Shown here piece by piece: positions 1 to 7,678 of a stretch of 26,166 nt of DNA. The DNA lies in contig CAAFXS010000078.1 of the NCBI GenBank assembly GCA_900767025.1, positions 1-26,166 of the forward strand. The letters are read 5' to 3'. Both the position numbers and the translations under genes were made by a program. Below the pieces are notes generated by a model that made no database searches, was not told the origin of the DNA, and was given only the letters and a program-made list of their open reading frames with translations. This DNA is from Clostridia bacterium. GTDB lineage: Bacteria; Bacillota; Clostridia; Oscillospirales; Acutalibacteraceae. The number at the start of each line of letters is the position of its first letter. Position 1 is the first letter of the stretch.

Positions 1-119
1 AGTAACATCCTTTGAAAATTATACATTAGACTCAAAAAATCAGTATGAAAATATTCTGAATGCAGCTAAAGCAATTATGAGGGATGTATACATTAATGGC
101 TACACTGCCGATAACAGCA
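1..119. repeat. Terminal direct repeat, left copy
   Basis: These 119 bases are identical to the last 119 bases of the window (26048-26166). They lie inside a coding frame that is open in both copies and in the same phase. An exact overlap of this size at both contig ends is typical of a contig that closes on itself in an assembly graph, or of one cut at a repeat of about the k-mer length. See the right copy and the two surface-protein entries. Confidence 0.97.
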
Positions 120-1948
120 CTAAGGCAGGCACTGATGCAACTGCACTTAATAATAAGGATAATATTTTAAATCCTACAATTAATACAGATGCACTGAGTC
201 AAGCAATATCTAATAAGAATTCAGCAGTAATTTTTGGAAGTGACGGTAAACAAACCCACACTTATGCAAGTTGGGAAATCTTTAAGAATAGTCTTGCATC
301 AGCACAGGAATATCTAAACGATATGTCAGGTAAAGGTCTTTACGAAGTAAACCCTGATGACGGAACATATGCAACACTGAGTGGTGATTCAAAATATGAT
401 ACAGTTAACAAGAATACTAACAATCAAGGCGCAATCACCACTAAAGCAAATGAGGTCAATGCTTTAGCACTTGTTGCTCTCGACACTGAAAGCTATAGTA
501 GCTTTGATGCAGCAAAGACCATAGTCGATTCAATCGACCGTGCTAAGTACACTTCTGATGCACTTAAGATATTCGATGAGTCGATTAATGAGGCTTATAT
601 TCAGGCATATTCAGCTGCAACACAGGCACAGGCTGACGCTTATGGATCACCTATTACAGACGGTTTTATGCTTAGAATAAAAGAAGGTTCTGTTGATGAA
701 TTGACAAAGGCTCTTCTCAATGCAGTTAACACACTTAATACTGTAAATGAAGATGGTACCCAGCCGAATGTAAACAAGTATTCAGCAGTTATCTATAGCG
801 GTGACATTACTGATACCAGCACACCTGTTAAAACTATTCCTGATGTATATTACGGTGAAACTTTTGAATATTCTATCAGTGAACCAGTTCCGGAAGACAG
901 CATTGTAACATGGGTAGTAACCGTTTATGCAAATGATGCTGATTTGAATGCCGCACTTGCAGGAACAGGAACACCTACACCTGTTAACTCACAGGTAATT
1001 TCAACCTACAACGGAACTACTATTGAGCGTACCGCAAACGGTTCAATGTGTATTCAGTATTTCATTGAAGAGGGTTCAAAGACTGATTCTACAACCTATA
1101 AGGTTTATAACGCTTACGGTAATGTTATCGCTGTTGAGTACAAAACAGAAGCTCTTGACAAAGATTATTTCAAAGCAAATTACGCTGACCCAGTTCTTCC
1201 GTTCTATACATTTAAAGAATGGAGTGTAAGCGCAGCAGATAACGGTGTGGTTAAAGTAAAGCCTGTATTTGTAGAAATACCTACCAAGACTGTAACCGTT
1301 GACACAAATTACGCAACAATCAGCTTTAACAAGATGTCCGGCGGTAATGCAGTTGTCGGTGCAACAGCTACCATTACAGGTAATTCAGAGAACATTTACG
1401 GCTGGGCAGTAGCAACAGGCGGTAAATATCAGATAGTAGGCTATGGCAAGGATTACAAGTTCAATGTATTTGCCGATGAAAGCTATGTACCGATTATCAA
1501 AACTGAAAGCGGTTATCAGATTAACGGTACAAACCTTATTGCTGATATGGTTGCAGGCTTCTCTAACAATTCAAACGGTAACTTGTCAGATGATGCTTAT
1601 CTCGCAGCAAAGCTTGATGCAAAAGCACCGTTTGTATATGTTCAGGATAAGCTGGTTAAATATAAGGATGGCGAAACAAATAAGGTTAAGTTCTACATCC
1701 GTGTTACAGCAGGTACCGAGGCTGACAACCTTGCTTATGGTATTGTAGTTGACGGCAAGAAGATTGCTTCAACTGCAAAGAACGAAGGCGGTCAGTTCTA
1801 TATGGCTACCAAAGAGGATAATTACAACAATAATATCACTAAAATTGATGCTTATGCATCGTACACATTCCAGTATACATTTACGGATTCTAATAATGTA
1901 ACCACAGTAGCAACAATCGCAACAGCTGATTACGCGGAAGTTAAATAA
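2..1948 (+). CDS. Large secreted surface protein, 3' part (FIVAR-like/Ig-like modules)
   Basis: The frame is open from the first bases with no start and ends at TAA 1946-1948, so this is the C-terminal 648 residues of a larger protein. The first third is helical and rich in Asn, Ala and Asp, in the style of FIVAR or other cell-surface spacer repeats. The middle holds a module with KVYNAYGNVIAV followed by PVLPFYTFKEWSV. This module recurs in the decayed gene at 23452-24426. The C-terminal part looks like beta-rich Ig-type domains. No LPXTG motif, dockerin or membrane anchor is visible at the end. The 5' part at 24816-26166 joins it in frame through the 119-bp terminal repeat, giving 1059 residues if the join is real. 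Its function is not recognised. An extracellular role is inferred from the signal peptide of the 5' part. A peptide gene with its own strong ribosome site follows 14 nt downstream. Confidence 0.85.
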   Translation, partial: VTSFENYTLDSKNQYENILNAAKAIMRDVYINGYTADNSTKAGTDATALNNKDNILNPTINTDALSQAISNKNSAVIFGSDGKQTHTYASWEIFKNSLASAQEYLNDMSGKGLYEVNPDDGTYATLSGDSKYDTVNKNTNNQGAITTKANEVNALALVALDTESYSSFDAAKTIVDSIDRAKYTSDALKIFDESINEAYIQAYSAATQAQADAYGSPITDGFMLRIKEGSVDELTKALLNAVNTLNTVNEDGTQPNVNKYSAVIYSGDITDTSTPVKTIPDVYYGETFEYSISEPVPEDSIVTWVVTVYANDADLNAALAGTGTPTPVNSQVISTYNGTTIERTANGSMCIQYFIEEGSKTDSTTYKVYNAYGNVIAVEYKTEALDKDYFKANYADPVLPFYTFKEWSVSAADNGVVKVKPVFVEIPTKTVTVDTNYATISFNKMSGGNAVVGATATITGNSENIYGWAVATGGKYQIVGYGKDYKFNVFADESYVPIIKTESGYQINGTNLIADMVAGFSNNSNGNLSDDAYLAAKLDAKAPFVYVQDKLVKYKDGETNKVKFYIRVTAGTEADNLAYGIVVDGKKIASTAKNEGGQFYMATKEDNYNNNITKIDAYASYTFQYTFTDSNNVTTVATIATADYAEVK

Positions 1949-1962
1949 GGAGGTACAATAGA

Positions 1963-2082
1963 ATGAAGAAAAAATATTTATCTCCTGAAATTGATGTGGA
2001 GAAATTTACGATAGCTGATACAGTGCTTACTTTAAGCAACGGCGACGATGGTGGAATGGAAACCCCCGGTGGTGAATTTTAA
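1963..2082 (+). CDS. Small 39-residue peptide downstream of the surface protein
   Basis: ATG at 1963 has a strong Shine-Dalgarno AAGGAGG at 1947-1953, overlapping the stop codon of the surface-protein gene, which suggests translational coupling. The peptide starts MKKKYLSPEIDVEKFTIAD and ends in an acidic, glycine-rich tail (GDDGGMETPGGEF). From memory, short proteins of the pattern M-K-K-x-Y-x-x-P-E-x-x-V-x-x-F, often with a short Gly-rich end, are frequent in Clostridia and Bacteroidetes genomes and have no assigned function. It has no signal peptide or membrane segment and no cysteine. The leader-plus-short-tail shape recalls a modified-peptide precursor, but no modifying enzyme lies nearby, so that is only a possibility. 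A perfect terminator follows 5 nt after the stop, so it is the last gene of its transcript. Confidence 0.75.
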   Translation: MKKKYLSPEIDVEKFTIADTVLTLSNGDDGGMETPGGEF

Positions 2083-2087
2083 CAAAC

Positions 2088-2117
2088 AAAAAAGGAGAGC
2101 TTCGGCTCTCCTTTTTT
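2088..2117. terminator. Bidirectional intrinsic terminator
   Basis: A perfect 13-bp stem (2088-2100 with 2105-2117) closes on a TTCG tetraloop. It has an A-run on one side and a T-run on the other, so it can work in both directions. It lies between the convergent peptide gene and the VanZ-like gene. Confidence 0.95.
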
Positions 2118-2125
2118 ATTATAAC

Positions 2126-2914
2126 TTATTGTTTTTTTAATTTAGTTTGCAATGTTAAAAGCAAAAATCCTATCAAAAATCCTGAAAAATTCAGGATTAT
2201 ATCGTCAATATCCACATCTCCGCATTTTAAAATAAGCTGATATCCCTCAATAAAAAGGGGAACGGCAAGCCCTGCCAAAAGCTGCTGATAATTTTTAATT
2301 TTCGGTACAAACGCCTTAAGTATTAATGCTATAGGTACAAAAAATAAAATATTACCCATTACATTAAACCATATTTCCGAATCATTAGGGTGATCAATTA
2401 AATATGAAAAAAACTTAAGTGTGCCGCCGCCGATTTGAAAATTTGTTGTTGCGGCGTCTCCTGCCGGGCGAAGAAAAACGATAACGAACGACAATAGATA
2501 AATGGGCGTATAGCCCTTAAAAAACTCCGAAAAATACTTTTTAAAATCAATATTTTTCATTGAAACGATACCAAGATAAAATGCAAGATTGACTATGTGA
2601 ATTATACTCAGCCACCACAGCCTGAAGAATGAAACCTCACCGCTGAATTTAATAAAATAATTGTCAATGAAAAATACAATTGTAACGAACAAAGTAAAAT
2701 AGCCGGCGTATTTTGTGATTTTATCAATATTACATCTGTTCAAAACCGTTACTGCGTAAACAAGAATTAAGATAACGGCTGTTTTTATAAGCTGAAAGTG
2801 AAAGCTTTTGTAAGCAAAAATTCCCCAGCCGTCCTTTTTGCAGATTACAAAGTAGCAAAAGGAATATATGGCGACAAATAAAATATACAGAATGCTGTTT
2901 TTCTTGGTTTTCAT
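2126..2914 (-). CDS. VanZ-like family membrane protein
   Basis: A polytopic membrane protein of 262 residues. Several hydrophobic segments span the N-terminal half. The C-terminal half carries the VanZ-family pattern: an N-x-x-G-N segment followed by FFVPIALI, then a Glu in PLFIEGYQ and the acidic DVDIDDIILNFSG stretch before the last membrane helix. VanZ itself gives low-level teicoplanin resistance by an unknown mechanism. Most family members are of unknown function, so resistance should not be assumed. The start is taken as ATG at 2914-2912, which overlaps the TGA stop of the upstream nucleotidyltransferase gene by one base. A TTG one codon upstream (2917) is less likely. The two genes form a translationally coupled pair ending at the terminator at 2088-2117. 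Confidence 0.85.
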   Translation of the reverse strand: MKTKKNSILYILFVAIYSFCYFVICKKDGWGIFAYKSFHFQLIKTAVILILVYAVTVLNRCNIDKITKYAGYFTLFVTIVFFIDNYFIKFSGEVSFFRLWWLSIIHIVNLAFYLGIVSMKNIDFKKYFSEFFKGYTPIYLLSFVIVFLRPAGDAATTNFQIGGGTLKFFSYLIDHPNDSEIWFNVMGNILFFVPIALILKAFVPKIKNYQQLLAGLAVPLFIEGYQLILKCGDVDIDDIILNFSGFLIGFLLLTLQTKLKKQ

Positions 2915-4086
2915 CAAATATCAAGCTCCTGCATTAATTTTTTGTAATCCTCCGATGCTGCTCCGCTTTGGATTATTTCCTTAACGGTGTTTATTGAATT
3001 TGACTTTCTTTTGAAAGCTCCGTCAAACAGGCGGTTGAACCAGGCGATAGGTAAGAGAATTTTGTGCTTTCTGCAATATTCATATTTCTTTTTAAGATAT
3101 TCTGGATTTGGAAATATAAAAAGTAAAATTGCTTTGAATTTTGTAAAAATATTGTTTTTAGCGTTTTCGCCTATTCCTTTGTTTATATAGTATTCTCCAA
3201 ACCGTCGTGTTTGAAAACCAAAGCTACCGCCGTCAATAACAGTGTTTTCAAATATCTGCAGCAAATTTCCGTTGCTGAAATCAAAGCTTGCATCAACAGG
3301 AGTGTTAAACCAAATTTTGCACAGGGAAAAAACCGCTCTTGCAAATGTTTCAATTCCTGCATTTCTGCATTTTTCAAGAAATTTTTCAGCGTCAAAGCTT
3401 TCAAAATGCCTTACAAGCACATCAACATCCATAAACATTCTTATTCCTGCTCCGCAGTGATTGAAATGATGGGCAATGTGGCACAAAACATATAATAGCT
3501 GGTCCTTAAGCTTTAATGTGTATTCATGCTCGCCGATTTTTTCGGCAATTGAAAATATATCACTGAAATAATCGTTGTCATAATCGGTTTCACAGTGTAA
3601 TTCGATTGTTTCGCCATTGATTTTAAATACCATTTCGTGAGAATTAACGGCGTCGAATTTTACACCTCGTGCTACATAAATAATCTTTATTTTTTCGTAA
3701 TCCTTTTGACGAAAATAAATGTCGGCGTCACCGCTTGTTCTAAGCTCCGGAACTGTGTAAAGGAGCCTTATTACAGCACCTTTAACAGGCATAAAGTCAA
3801 TGCCGTTGGCGTTAAAATCCGACTTTATCATATTTAAAATGCTTTTTTTCTTTTCAAAATTGATTACAGTGTATCCAAGCTGCTGCTTGAATTTTGAATA
3901 GCAGTTAATTTTTTTGATATCCTCTTTATCAAAATTCATAATCTGCCTTGCAACAATGCCTGCCACATCGTGAATATCGGCAAGTCGGTATATTTCATCA
4001 TAGTCGATATCGGCACAATATTCAATTTGATTTCCGTTAAGAAATGCACTTATTGTATCAATAAAATATTTTTTGTTTTTATCCAT
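2914..4086 (-). CDS. Uncharacterised nucleotidyltransferase family protein (NTP_transf_5-like)
   Basis: The 390-residue protein matches the uncharacterised nucleotidyltransferase family (PF14907 type). It has an N-terminal helical region, then KGAVIRLLY (about 102-110) and R-T-S-G-D-A-D-I-Y-F (about 116-125). The latter resembles the G-D-x-D metal-binding signature of polymerase-beta-like nucleotidyltransferases. An LHCE segment and a helical His-rich segment (HIAHHFNHCG) follow. Members often occur in polysaccharide or peptide-modification clusters, but the substrate is unknown. The start is ATG 4086 because AAGGTG at 4099-4094 is well spaced for it. ATG 4092 is also in frame but sits too close to that site. 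The downstream VanZ-like gene overlaps by one base, so the two products may act together, possibly on the cell envelope (inference). Confidence 0.75.
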   Translation of the reverse strand: MDKNKKYFIDTISAFLNGNQIEYCADIDYDEIYRLADIHDVAGIVARQIMNFDKEDIKKINCYSKFKQQLGYTVINFEKKKSILNMIKSDFNANGIDFMPVKGAVIRLLYTVPELRTSGDADIYFRQKDYEKIKIIYVARGVKFDAVNSHEMVFKINGETIELHCETDYDNDYFSDIFSIAEKIGEHEYTLKLKDQLLYVLCHIAHHFNHCGAGIRMFMDVDVLVRHFESFDAEKFLEKCRNAGIETFARAVFSLCKIWFNTPVDASFDFSNGNLLQIFENTVIDGGSFGFQTRRFGEYYINKGIGENAKNNIFTKFKAILLFIFPNPEYLKKKYEYCRKHKILLPIAWFNRLFDGAFKRKSNSINTVKEIIQSGAASEDYKKLMQELDI

Positions 4087-4199
4087 TATCATACACCTTG
4101 ATTTTGACTTGAGTTAACAAAATATAAATAAAATTAATAAACAAAATTCATTATCAATTAATATTTTTGAAATTTTTATCGGTTAACATTTAGACAAGC

Positions 4200-4359
4200 T
4201 GAAACAGCTGATATTCATCCTCTTGTGGAAAACAGTTTACGGAGTCAGAGTTTCTCCTCATTCAATTCATATAAATACTTTTTTCATTTCTCTGTCTGTT
4301 TTTAAAAATACTCCATCCACAACAGCGTCCCTGCTTCCCCAAGGCAGGGGCGTTTTTTT
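4200..4359 (+). ncRNA. Candidate structured small RNA with intrinsic terminator
   Basis: No plus-strand gene lies upstream, yet a strong plus-strand terminator ends here. The sequence before it folds as a long rod. TTGTGGA (4223-4229) pairs with TCCACAA (4316-4322), AAACAG (4230-4235) with CTGTTT (4296-4301), and CAGAG (4246-4250) with CTCTG (4290-4294). Asymmetric internal loops separate the helices. A possible promoter is TTGAAA at 4167-4172, 16 nt, TTTAGA at 4189-4194, giving a start near 4200. Length and rod shape resemble 6S-like RNAs, but I see no diagnostic 6S sequence, so the identity is open. The 5' end is approximate. Confidence 0.4.
4326..4359 (+). terminator. Orphan plus-strand intrinsic terminator
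   Basis: CGTCCCTGC (4326-4334) pairs with GCAGGGGCG (4344-4352; one G-T pair) around a 9-nt loop, followed by seven T (4353-4359). On the minus strand no T-run follows the hairpin, so it does not serve the nitroreductase gene that ends at 4361. Confidence 0.8.
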
Positions 4360-4360
4360 G

Positions 4361-4879
4361 TCAAAATTTATTGTAGCTTACCATTTCATCAAGGCTGATT
4401 GATTTGCTGTGCATGGGACTTATCTGAACATCATCGGCAGGGTAACCTGTTGGCATTAGGGCAAGTGGTTCAAGATTGTCGGGAATTTCAAGAATTTCCC
4501 TAACCTTTATGGGATTAAATGCCATAACCCATGTAGTGCCCAAGCCTAAATCCTGAGCCTCAAGCATCATATGTGTTGTTACGATACTGCCGTCAATTTC
4601 GGCGGAGTTTTTGCCGTCGTAGCCGCGTGAATAGGCAAGCTCACGGTCAACACAGATAACAAAGCAAACGGGTGCGTCAAAGGTGTATTTTGTAGCGTCC
4701 TTAAGCTTTGCCAAAAGTTCATTGTCATCAACCACAAGAATTCTCTGCGGTTGCCTGTTAACTGCCGTGGGTGATACAAGTGCGGCAGATAATATCATAT
4801 CAATCTTTTCTTTTTCGACAATTTTATTTTCAAATTTACGGCAGGAAAACCTGTCCCTTGCAAGCTGTAAAAAATCCAT
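4361..4879 (-). CDS. Nitroreductase family protein
   Basis: A compact FMN-dependent nitroreductase-fold protein of 172 residues. It has the N-terminal RFSCRKF motif (about 10-16) and the PTAVNRQPQ segment (about 37-45) that contact the FMN phosphate and isoalloxazine. The central LEAQDLGLGTTWVMAF and the LMPTGYPAD segment near the C-terminus are also family hallmarks. Such enzymes reduce nitro compounds, quinones or flavins with NAD(P)H. The natural substrate cannot be read from the sequence. The start at ATG 4879 is supported by GGAGGT at 4891-4886. A possible promoter reads TTGTAT, 17 nt, TAATAT on the minus strand upstream. The gene is divergent from tex and appears monocistronic. Confidence 0.9.
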   Translation of the reverse strand: MDFLQLARDRFSCRKFENKIVEKEKIDMILSAALVSPTAVNRQPQRILVVDDNELLAKLKDATKYTFDAPVCFVICVDRELAYSRGYDGKNSAEIDGSIVTTHMMLEAQDLGLGTTWVMAFNPIKVREILEIPDNLEPLALMPTGYPADDVQISPMHSKSISLDEMVSYNKF

Positions 4880-5002
4880 TTATCTACCTCCGTATAAAGA
4901 TATATTATCAAAAATAAAGCTAAAATACAACATATAAAAATAATCTTTCCTTTTTGCTTAAAATCTGTTAAAATTAAATTACTAATCGGAAAGGAATTTA
5001 AA

Positions 5003-7150
5003 ATGGATATTAACTTGAAACTTGCGTCGGAGTTTTCGCTTAAACCCTGGCAGATTGAAAGCACCGTTAAGCTTATTGATGACGGAAATACAATTCCGTT
5101 CATAGCACGATACAGAAAAGAGGCAACAGGCTCACTTGATGATCAGCTTTTGCGTTCTCTTTACGACAGGCTTGCTTATCTGCGTAATATGGAGGAGCAA
5201 AAGGAAAAAATACTTTCTTCAATTGAAGAGCAGGGGCTTTTAACTGATGAAATAAAAGCATCTGTGGAAAATGCATCTACTCTTACAGAGCTTGAGGATA
5301 TATACAGACCGTTCAGACCGAAAAGGAAAACGAGAGCATCTGTTGCCAAGGCAAAAGGACTTCAGGGCCTTGCAGATGCAATCTATGCCCAAGAGAAAAA
5401 CAGTAAATCACCCTTGGAGCTTGCCGAGGATTATTTAAACGATGAGGTTGAAACAGTCGAGGATGCCGTTAACGGTGCTAAGGATATTATTGCCGAAATG
5501 GTTTCCGACGACCCTGCCGGCAGGAAAATGCTTAGGTATTCCGTTAAAAATAACGGTACAGTTGTTGTCAGCGGTGCCGCTGATGATTTGGGCGTTTATG
5601 AAATGTATAAGGAATATAGCGAGCCTGTTAAATCAATTGCACCCCATCGTGTTCTTGCCGTTAACAGAGGCGAGAAAGAGAGCATTTTAAAGGTAAGCAT
5701 TGATTTTGATAAAATTACAGGACTGAATATCCTTAAAAATCTTCATATCAAGGATAATGCACCTACAACAGATGCGGTTGTAGAGGCAATCGAGGATGCT
5801 TATACAAGATTAATTTTTCCGTCAATTGAAAGAGAAATCCGCAATAGCTTAACTGAAAATGCAGATGAAAGTGCTATTGGTGTTTTTGCAAAAAATACAA
5901 GGCAGCTTTTGATGCAGCCGCCTGTTAAAAACAAAGTAACCCTGGGTCTTGACCCGGGCTACAGAACAGGCTGCAAGGTTGCCGTAGTTGACGAAACCGG
6001 CAAGGTTCTTGATACGGGAGTTATTTATCCCGTTCCCCCTCATAACAAGGTTGAACAGGCGAAAAAGATAATCAAGGATTTGGTTAAAAAGCACAATGTT
6101 AAAATGTTTTCCATCGGCAACGGCACTGCCTCACACGAGACAGAGGTTTTTGCCGCAGAGGTTATAAAGGAGCTTGATTGCGGAATAACCTATATGGTTG
6201 TCAGTGAGGCAGGTGCGTCTGTTTATTCAGCGTCAAAGCTTGCCGCCGAAGAATTTCCGGATTACGATGTTTCACTCAGGAGTGCAGTTTCCATCGCAAG
6301 GCGTTTGCAGGATCCTCTTGCCGAGCTTGTAAAAATTGACCCTAAGGCAATAGGTGTGGGTCAGTATCAGCACGATATGCCTCAAAACAGGCTCAGCGAG
6401 GCTCTTGACGGCGTTGTTGAGGACTGCGTTAACTCGGTAGGCGTTGACCTTAATACTGCCTCTGCACAGCTTTTAAACCGTGTTGCAGGAATATCCTCGG
6501 CAGTTGCAAACAATATTGTTAAATTCAGACAGGATAACGGTGCCTTCACCTCAAGAAATCAGCTTTTAAAGGTTTCAAAGCTTGGTCCTAAAGCATATGA
6601 GCAGTGTGCAGGCTTTTTGAGAGTTGCCGAAAGCTCTAATGTTCTTGATAATACTGCGGTTCATCCCGAAAGCTATGACGCCGCCAAAAAGCTGTTAAAG
6701 CTCTGTGGTATAAGCGATGACGATGTGAGAAGAGGTAATGTATCAGCAGTAAAAAGCTATGTTGAATCTGCAGGTACATCTGCTCTGGCAGCACAGCTTG
6801 GAATTGGTGAGCCGACGCTTATTGATATTTCTAATGAAATTGCCAAGCCGGGAAGAGACCCTCGTGACGAGCTACCTGCACCAATGCTTCGTACCGATGT
6901 TATGAGTATGGAGGATTTGAAGGTTGGCATGGAGCTTAAAGGAACTGTCAGAAATGTTATTGATTTCGGTGCCTTTGTTGATATCGGTGTTCATCAGGAC
7001 GGACTCGTTCACATTTCGCAGATAACAGACAGATACATTAAGCATCCGGGTGATGTGCTTAAGGTGGGCGATATTGTGACGGTTTGGGTTATTTCGCTTG
7101 ATGTTACAAAAAAGAGAATCGGTCTTACAATGAAAAAGCCAAAGGATTGA
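5003..7150 (+). CDS. tex: Tex family RNA-binding transcription accessory protein
   Basis: The 715-residue length and domain order are those of Tex. A helical Tex N-terminal region (FIARYRKEATGSLDD near 33) comes first. It is followed by the YqgF/RNase-H-like domain from about 312 (LGLDPGYRTGCKVAVVD), helix-hairpin-helix repeats at about 478-545 (VGVDLNTASAQLLNRVAGIS; FTSRNQLLKVSKLGPKAYEQ), and a C-terminal S1 domain at about 641-711 (GTVRNVIDFGAFVDIG, DGLVHISQI). Tex is a cytosolic nucleic-acid-binding protein related to eukaryotic Spt6 and linked to transcription and RNA stability. ATG 5003 has AAGGA at 4991-4995. The next gene starts one base after the stop, so tex heads a transcript of at least two and probably three genes. 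Confidence 0.97.
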   Translation: MDINLKLASEFSLKPWQIESTVKLIDDGNTIPFIARYRKEATGSLDDQLLRSLYDRLAYLRNMEEQKEKILSSIEEQGLLTDEIKASVENASTLTELEDIYRPFRPKRKTRASVAKAKGLQGLADAIYAQEKNSKSPLELAEDYLNDEVETVEDAVNGAKDIIAEMVSDDPAGRKMLRYSVKNNGTVVVSGAADDLGVYEMYKEYSEPVKSIAPHRVLAVNRGEKESILKVSIDFDKITGLNILKNLHIKDNAPTTDAVVEAIEDAYTRLIFPSIEREIRNSLTENADESAIGVFAKNTRQLLMQPPVKNKVTLGLDPGYRTGCKVAVVDETGKVLDTGVIYPVPPHNKVEQAKKIIKDLVKKHNVKMFSIGNGTASHETEVFAAEVIKELDCGITYMVVSEAGASVYSASKLAAEEFPDYDVSLRSAVSIARRLQDPLAELVKIDPKAIGVGQYQHDMPQNRLSEALDGVVEDCVNSVGVDLNTASAQLLNRVAGISSAVANNIVKFRQDNGAFTSRNQLLKVSKLGPKAYEQCAGFLRVAESSNVLDNTAVHPESYDAAKKLLKLCGISDDDVRRGNVSAVKSYVESAGTSALAAQLGIGEPTLIDISNEIAKPGRDPRDELPAPMLRTDVMSMEDLKVGMELKGTVRNVIDFGAFVDIGVHQDGLVHISQITDRYIKHPGDVLKVGDIVTVWVISLDVTKKRIGLTMKKPKD

Positions 7151-7151
7151 T

Positions 7152-7661
7152 ATGAATATAAAAATTATTCGTTCCAACCGAAAAACAATGTCTCTGTCCG
7201 TTGATAATGAGCTAAATGCAGTGGTAAGAGCTCCGTTTTTCGTTACGAAAAAAGCAGTTGACGATTTTGTCAATGCAAATAAAGAATGGCTTGACAAAGC
7301 AGTTCAAAGCAAGGAGCAACAGCTTAAAAGATATGATTTATCAGAAGCTGAAATTAACCGCCTTGTTAATCTTGCCAAAGAGGTAATGCCTCACAAGGTT
7401 GATTATTATTCGTCACTGATGAATTTAAAACCAACGGGTGTTAAAATTACAAAAGCAAAAACACGCTTTGGCTCCTGCAGTCCAAAAAACAGCCTGTGTT
7501 TTTCCTGCTTTCTTATGACTTATCCCGATGATGCAGTGGATTATGTGGTTGTTCACGAGCTTGCACATATCAGATACCGCAATCACGGAAAAGAGTTTTA
7601 TAACCTAATTGAACAGTATCTCCCGGATTACAAGCAACGTATGTCTTTGCTTAGACAATGA
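7152..7661 (+). CDS. YgjP/DUF45-type zinc metallopeptidase
   Basis: The 169-residue protein has the YgjP-like (PF01863) layout. An N-terminal beta region starts IKIIRSNRKTMSLSV, then comes the strongly conserved KTRFGSCSPKN block (about 104-114) with the following SCFLMTYP, and the zinc motif HELAH at about 135-139. The third ligand is probably His145 in RNHGKEF. Family members are predicted cytosolic SprT/M48-like proteases, and some are fused to or placed beside restriction enzymes. No such partner is present here. The start is one base after the tex stop. The stop overlaps an ATG of the DUF4838 gene, although the likely start of that gene is slightly further on. Confidence 0.9.
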   Translation: MNIKIIRSNRKTMSLSVDNELNAVVRAPFFVTKKAVDDFVNANKEWLDKAVQSKEQQLKRYDLSEAEINRLVNLAKEVMPHKVDYYSSLMNLKPTGVKITKAKTRFGSCSPKNSLCFSCFLMTYPDDAVDYVVVHELAHIRYRNHGKEFYNLIEQYLPDYKQRMSLLRQ

Positions 7662-7678
7662 AAACGGAGGTTTTTATA

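Noticed and set aside
1963..2082. Classic RiPP precursor (lanthipeptide, sactipeptide)
   Set aside because: The tail has no Cys and few Ser/Thr. No radical SAM, LanM, cyclodehydratase or dedicated exporter lies in the window.
2126..2914. Glycopeptide resistance cluster suggested by the VanZ-like protein
   Set aside because: No vanHAX, vanS/R or vanY genes are present. VanZ-like proteins are common without resistance.
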